NCBI GenBank assembly: GCA_900321365.1
Contig: ONVT01000037.1
Span: forward strand, 1 to 7,380
Direction of reading: 5' to 3'
From: an uncultured Eubacteriales bacterium
GTDB lineage: Bacteria > Bacillota_A > Clostridia > Lachnospirales > Lachnospiraceae
Length of the DNA: 7,380 nucleotides
Positions 4,900 to 7,380 of the stretch are shown here, in pieces; positions within the stretch are counted from its first letter, which is position 1; each line of letters begins with the position of its first letter. The notes below the pieces were generated by a model, which ran no database searches, was not told the origin of the DNA, and worked only from the letters and a program-made list of their open reading frames with translations. The position numbers and the translations under genes are program-made.

Positions 4900-7184
4900 A
4901 AGTTCATAGCCTCCTCTTCCTCCGGCTCGGGAACCACCGCCCCTGCCCATATCGTATCGTCATCCCCGTCTCCCTCCACGGAACCGGGAGGAGACGCGAT
5001 GTCCTCATTGTCAGCCACCTGCTCGACATCATCCAGCAGGACGCTGACATCCACCTCAATCTGGTTGCCGTATCCGTCAGTGACGATTCCCTTGTCCAGA
5101 TCCGCGCTGCAGCCGGCAATCAGGTTCCCGGCGGAGTCAACAACCTCGCCGTTCTTGTTGACAGCGGCATCATTGTAAAGATTTCCGTAGGAATCGAAGC
5201 ACTGGAATGCCGCGCTCTTCACAGTGTTCTGCACGGTTTCATTGATGCTGATCCCGAGGTACTGAAGCAGTTCGTCCGTGATCGGTTCCGTCGGATAGAT
5301 CCCCAGGTACGGGAACAGCTCCGTCGCGATCTGGCGGAACAGAACCTGCGGATAGCTGGAGTCGGCCTGCTGGGCGACGTTCGGCTCATCAATGACGACA
5401 TACAGGACGACCCTGGGGTCGTCGATGGGCGCCGCCCCGATGAAGGAAACCACGTAGTGCCCCTTCCATCTCGTGCCGTCCCTGGGGTCGATCTTTTCCG
5501 CCGTTCCCGTCTTTCCGCCGGTCAGGTAGCCGGGCACCTGAGATTTGCGGCCGGTACCCTCCTGGACCGCCGTCTTCAGGTATCCCCTCACCAGTTTGGA
5601 CACGCCGGACGAGATCGGCTGACGCAGAAGGATCGGTTCCACCGTCTCTACCGCGGTCCCGTCCGCGCTCAGGATCTGTCCGACCACATGGGGCTGGAAG
5701 TAATAGCCTCCGTTGACGACCGTGCTGAAGGCGGCCGCCTCCTGTACCATGTTGATCGTAAAGCCCTGCCCGAAGGTACAGGTTGCAAGCTCAACCTCGT
5801 GCATCGTCTCACGGTTGTAGACAACGCCGGGGTTTTCATTCGGCAGGTCAATGCCGGTCAGGGTTCCGAAGCCGAATGCCTGCTGATAATTGATGAAATT
5901 CGTGATTCCCATCTTCATGCCGATGGTCATCAGGGCAACGTTGCAGGCGTTGACGATCGCGTACTCAAGCGTTTCTTCCCCATGCCCGTAGATGTTGTCG
6001 CACTTGATCGTGGTGTCGGTGATAAACAGGGAGCCGTTGCAGACAAAGGTGTCACCGTCCTTCACGGAGCCGGTCTCCAGCGCGGAGGCAACCGTGATGG
6101 GCTTGAACACGGAGCCGGGCTCGTAGCCTTCCGACACGCAGAAGTTCTCCCACTTCGTGTTCAGCTCATCGACATAGGTCTCGTCATCCATCGACTTGAT
6201 CTCGGCCCCCGAGTAGCCCTCGGTCGTCAGGTCCGACGGATCGTTCAGGTTGTACTCCCGGTTGGTCGCCATCCCGAGGATCTCTCCCGTATTCGGATCC
6301 ATGGCGATCACGCCCACGTTCTTCGCACCCTTCCCGTTATGCTGTTCATCCCCGTAGGTTCGGTCGAACGCGTCAATCTTCTCCTGGATAATCTCCTGGA
6401 TGTTCATGTCAATCGTCAGCCGGAGCGTCTTTCCATGCTCGGGCTCGATGGTGGTTCTCTCGAATTCGGAGTTGTCGTTCAGGTATCCGAATTCGCGCCC
6501 GTTCGTCCCGTTCAGGTAATCGTCGTAGTAGTTTTCAACGCCGGTCGTTCCGACGTCCACAGCATTGGAAAAGCCGATGACCTTGCTCGCAAGGGCATCG
6601 TACGGGTAAGTACGGATGTATTTTTCTTCAAACCACACACCCTGGACATCCGCCCTCTCGCTCATGGCCTCATAGTAGGCTTCCCTGCCCATGGCCTCCT
6701 CGCTCAGGTCGGCTCCGTGCTGGTATTGTTCGAATTCTTTTTTCAGGTCAGAGGTGATGTTCTTCTCGATTACCTGATAGCGGGATGTCCTGGTCTTCTC
6801 CGATGTGATGGCCTCCCGCGCCTTTTCAGGATCAACGCCAATGATCTTCTCAAGCGCCTCGACGGTGGGCTCGAGGTATTCTTCTTTTTCATTGATCGCG
6901 TAGCAGTCCAGGACAACATTATAGTACCGGTCACTCCTGGCGAGAATGATCGAATTCCTGTCCTGAATCTCTCCTCTTCTGGCAGGGATCGACCGGGAAT
7001 CATAGGACTGCTGAGACAGCACCTTCTTCGTGTAACGGTTCCCGCGGGTCGCCGAAATCGTCGCGACCCTCACCAGAAGCGCAACCAGTAATAACAAAAC
7101 AAATGCAAAAGAAGCCAGAAGCTTTTTTTGCATCATCTTGGTAAAACGTCGTTCTTTTTTTACTTTTCCGTTCGGCTCGCTCAA
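4896..7184 (-). CDS. ftsI: Class B penicillin-binding protein, septal transpeptidase (FtsI/PbpB/SpoVD family)
   Basis: A 762-residue membrane-anchored transpeptidase that would cross-link septal peptidoglycan. A basic cytoplasmic N-terminus (RFTKMMQKK, residues 13-21) precedes one membrane span at about 22-40. The dimerisation domain begins near RRGEIQDRN (69-77), and the transpeptidase domain covers about 285-625. Catalytic Ser358 lies in EPGSVFK, and the KTG triad is at 558-560 in GGKTGTAEK. The second motif, normally S-x-N, reads A-C-N at 413-415, which is odd. There are no PASTA domains. Instead residues 660-712 form a D-x-x-G-N repeat module shared with FtsQ, followed by an acidic tail ending EEEEAMNL. 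The frame is closed by TAA just upstream, so the start is TTG at 7184 (GGGGG nine bases upstream) or ATG at 7136. The family-like basic N-terminus favours TTG. The stop overlaps mraY by 4 nt. Family assignment is firm; whether it is the vegetative or sporulation paralogue is not resolved. Confidence 0.95.
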   Translation of the reverse strand: MSEPNGKVKKERRFTKMMQKKLLASFAFVLLLLVALLVRVATISATRGNRYTKKVLSQQSYDSRSIPARRGEIQDRNSIILARSDRYYNVVLDCYAINEKEEYLEPTVEALEKIIGVDPEKAREAITSEKTRTSRYQVIEKNITSDLKKEFEQYQHGADLSEEAMGREAYYEAMSERADVQGVWFEEKYIRTYPYDALASKVIGFSNAVDVGTTGVENYYDDYLNGTNGREFGYLNDNSEFERTTIEPEHGKTLRLTIDMNIQEIIQEKIDAFDRTYGDEQHNGKGAKNVGVIAMDPNTGEILGMATNREYNLNDPSDLTTEGYSGAEIKSMDDETYVDELNTKWENFCVSEGYEPGSVFKPITVASALETGSVKDGDTFVCNGSLFITDTTIKCDNIYGHGEETLEYAIVNACNVALMTIGMKMGITNFINYQQAFGFGTLTGIDLPNENPGVVYNRETMHEVELATCTFGQGFTINMVQEAAAFSTVVNGGYYFQPHVVGQILSADGTAVETVEPILLRQPISSGVSKLVRGYLKTAVQEGTGRKSQVPGYLTGGKTGTAEKIDPRDGTRWKGHYVVSFIGAAPIDDPRVVLYVVIDEPNVAQQADSSYPQVLFRQIATELFPYLGIYPTEPITDELLQYLGISINETVQNTVKSAAFQCFDSYGNLYNDAAVNKNGEVVDSAGNLIAGCSADLDKGIVTDGYGNQIEVDVSVLLDDVEQVADNEDIASPPGSVEGDGDDDTIWAGAVVPEPEEEEAMNL
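4910..4914 (-). promoter_or_regulatory. mraY: Ribosome binding site of mraY inside the PBP 3' end
   Basis: GGAGG within the Glu-rich last codons of the PBP gene, ten bases before ATG 4899. The PBP tail codons (GAG GAG GCT) double as this site, which supports the ATGA-overlapping start of mraY. Confidence 0.75.
5049..5207 (-). repeat. C-terminal D-x-x-G-N repeat module of the PBP (residues 660-712)
   Basis: Coding repeat module after the transpeptidase domain, starting FQCFDSYGNLYNDA and continuing through NGEVVDSAGN, AGCSAD and TDGYGNQIEVD. At least three short units of about 10 residues share the pattern D-x-x-G-N-x-(I/V). It aligns with residues 304-352 of FtsQ at roughly half of the positions, with two single-residue gaps. 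It sits on the outer face of the membrane, where PASTA domains occur in many Firmicute relatives. I do not recognise it as a named domain and assign no function. Confidence 0.75.
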
Positions 7185-7193
7185 GTAATCATG

Positions 7194-7198
7194 CCCCC
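7194..7198 (-). promoter_or_regulatory. Weak ribosome binding site before the PBP TTG start
   Basis: GGGGG on the minus strand, nine bases before TTG 7184. It is only a partial match to AGGAGG. The 64-nt gap between ftsL and the PBP holds no other clear signal. Confidence 0.45.
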
Positions 7199-7248
7199 GT
7201 TATCCAGATCTGTCGCAGGGTATCCGAAACGCACCCGTCGGCAGCTCT

Positions 7249-7380
7249 TTATTCAGGGATCTCCTCAAACTGCTTCACATAGTCACTCGAGGCCGCATGG
7301 TAATACACAATCTGGCTCTGCGCCGGATAACTCATTCCAAGCTCTTTGACCGCCTTGTTCCGGACGTACTCCAGATCGAC
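7249..7380 (-). CDS. ftsL: FtsL-like cell division protein, C-terminal end only
   Basis: The last 43 codons of a gene that enters the window from the right and ends with TAA at 7251-7249. The readable protein includes LEYVRNKAVKELGMSYP, QIVYY and a tail ending EEIPE. The pattern of a short helix, then LGM-x-YP, then QIVYY resembles the C-terminus of FtsL-type proteins, which have a single membrane span and a periseptal coiled coil. In Firmicutes these lie between rsmH (mraW) and the division PBP, and the position here directly upstream of the PBP agrees. FtsL would form a complex with FtsQ/DivIB and DivIC/FtsB outside the membrane. The membrane segment and start lie outside the window, so the identification rests on a short tail plus gene order. 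The tail carries no copy of the repeat module seen in FtsQ and the PBP. Confidence 0.72.
   Translation of the reverse strand, partial: VDLEYVRNKAVKELGMSYPAQSQIVYYHAASSDYVKQFEEIPE

Noticed and set aside
3763..5178. Plus-strand open frame of 471 codons across murD, mraY and the PBP end
   Set aside because: It crosses three real genes antisense, is highly charged and low in hydrophobic residues, and shows no domain. It is a shadow frame.
5457..7091. Plus-strand open frame of 544 codons opposite the PBP gene
   Set aside because: It lies wholly antisense to a clearly conserved gene, its protein is rich in Arg, His, Val, Asp and Gly with no recognisable motif, and it has no supporting ribosome binding site. 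GC-rich codon use opens such frames.
7200..7208. TTATCCAGA, a DnaA box with one mismatch before the PBP gene
   Set aside because: One or two such 8/9 matches are expected by chance in a window of this size, and the mismatch is in the conserved CACA end.

Overview
The window is a piece of a chromosomal division and cell wall (dcw) cluster, with every gene on the minus strand. Read in the direction of transcription, from high to low coordinates, the order is: 3' end of ftsL, a class B penicillin-binding protein (FtsI/PbpB/SpoVD family), mraY, murD (interrupted by an apparent single-base frameshift), ftsQ/divIB, and ftsZ. The FtsL tail, the RFTKMMQKK start of the PBP, the MLEI start of FtsZ, the absence of ftsA beside ftsZ and the strong AGGAGG ribosome binding sites all suggest a Firmicute of class Clostridia, probably Lachnospiraceae or a close relative. 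The base composition is fairly GC-rich. Taxonomy is inferred from protein style only.

Layout: 7380-7249 ftsL C-terminus; 7184-4896 PBP, probably from a TTG start; 4899-3922 mraY, overlapping the PBP stop by 4 nt (ATGA); 3867-2459 murD, whose reading frame changes near 3711-3713; 2462-1380 ftsQ, overlapping the murD stop by 4 nt (ATGA); 1379-1206 a 174-nt intergenic region with an AT-rich promoter candidate and a perfect DnaA box; 1205-18 ftsZ. Bases 1-17 are downstream of ftsZ and too short to interpret. The long plus-strand open frames are antisense shadows.

The genes act on one process. MurD and MraY make the lipid-linked peptidoglycan precursor, the PBP cross-links it at the septum, FtsL and FtsQ are parts of the transmembrane divisome scaffold, and FtsZ forms the cytoplasmic ring. 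ftsW and murG, which often sit between murD and ftsQ in Clostridia, are absent here.

The most unusual signal is a shared C-terminal module of about 50 residues in two otherwise unrelated proteins, FtsQ and the PBP. It is built of D-x-x-G-N type repeats and ends up outside the membrane in both. In FtsQ it follows an acidic linker. In the PBP it lies where many Firmicute relatives carry PASTA domains. The module contains the only cysteine of FtsQ, and that cysteine is matched in the PBP copy. Other points of note are a PBP SxN motif that reads A-C-N, the murD frameshift, and the DnaA box in the ftsZ leader.
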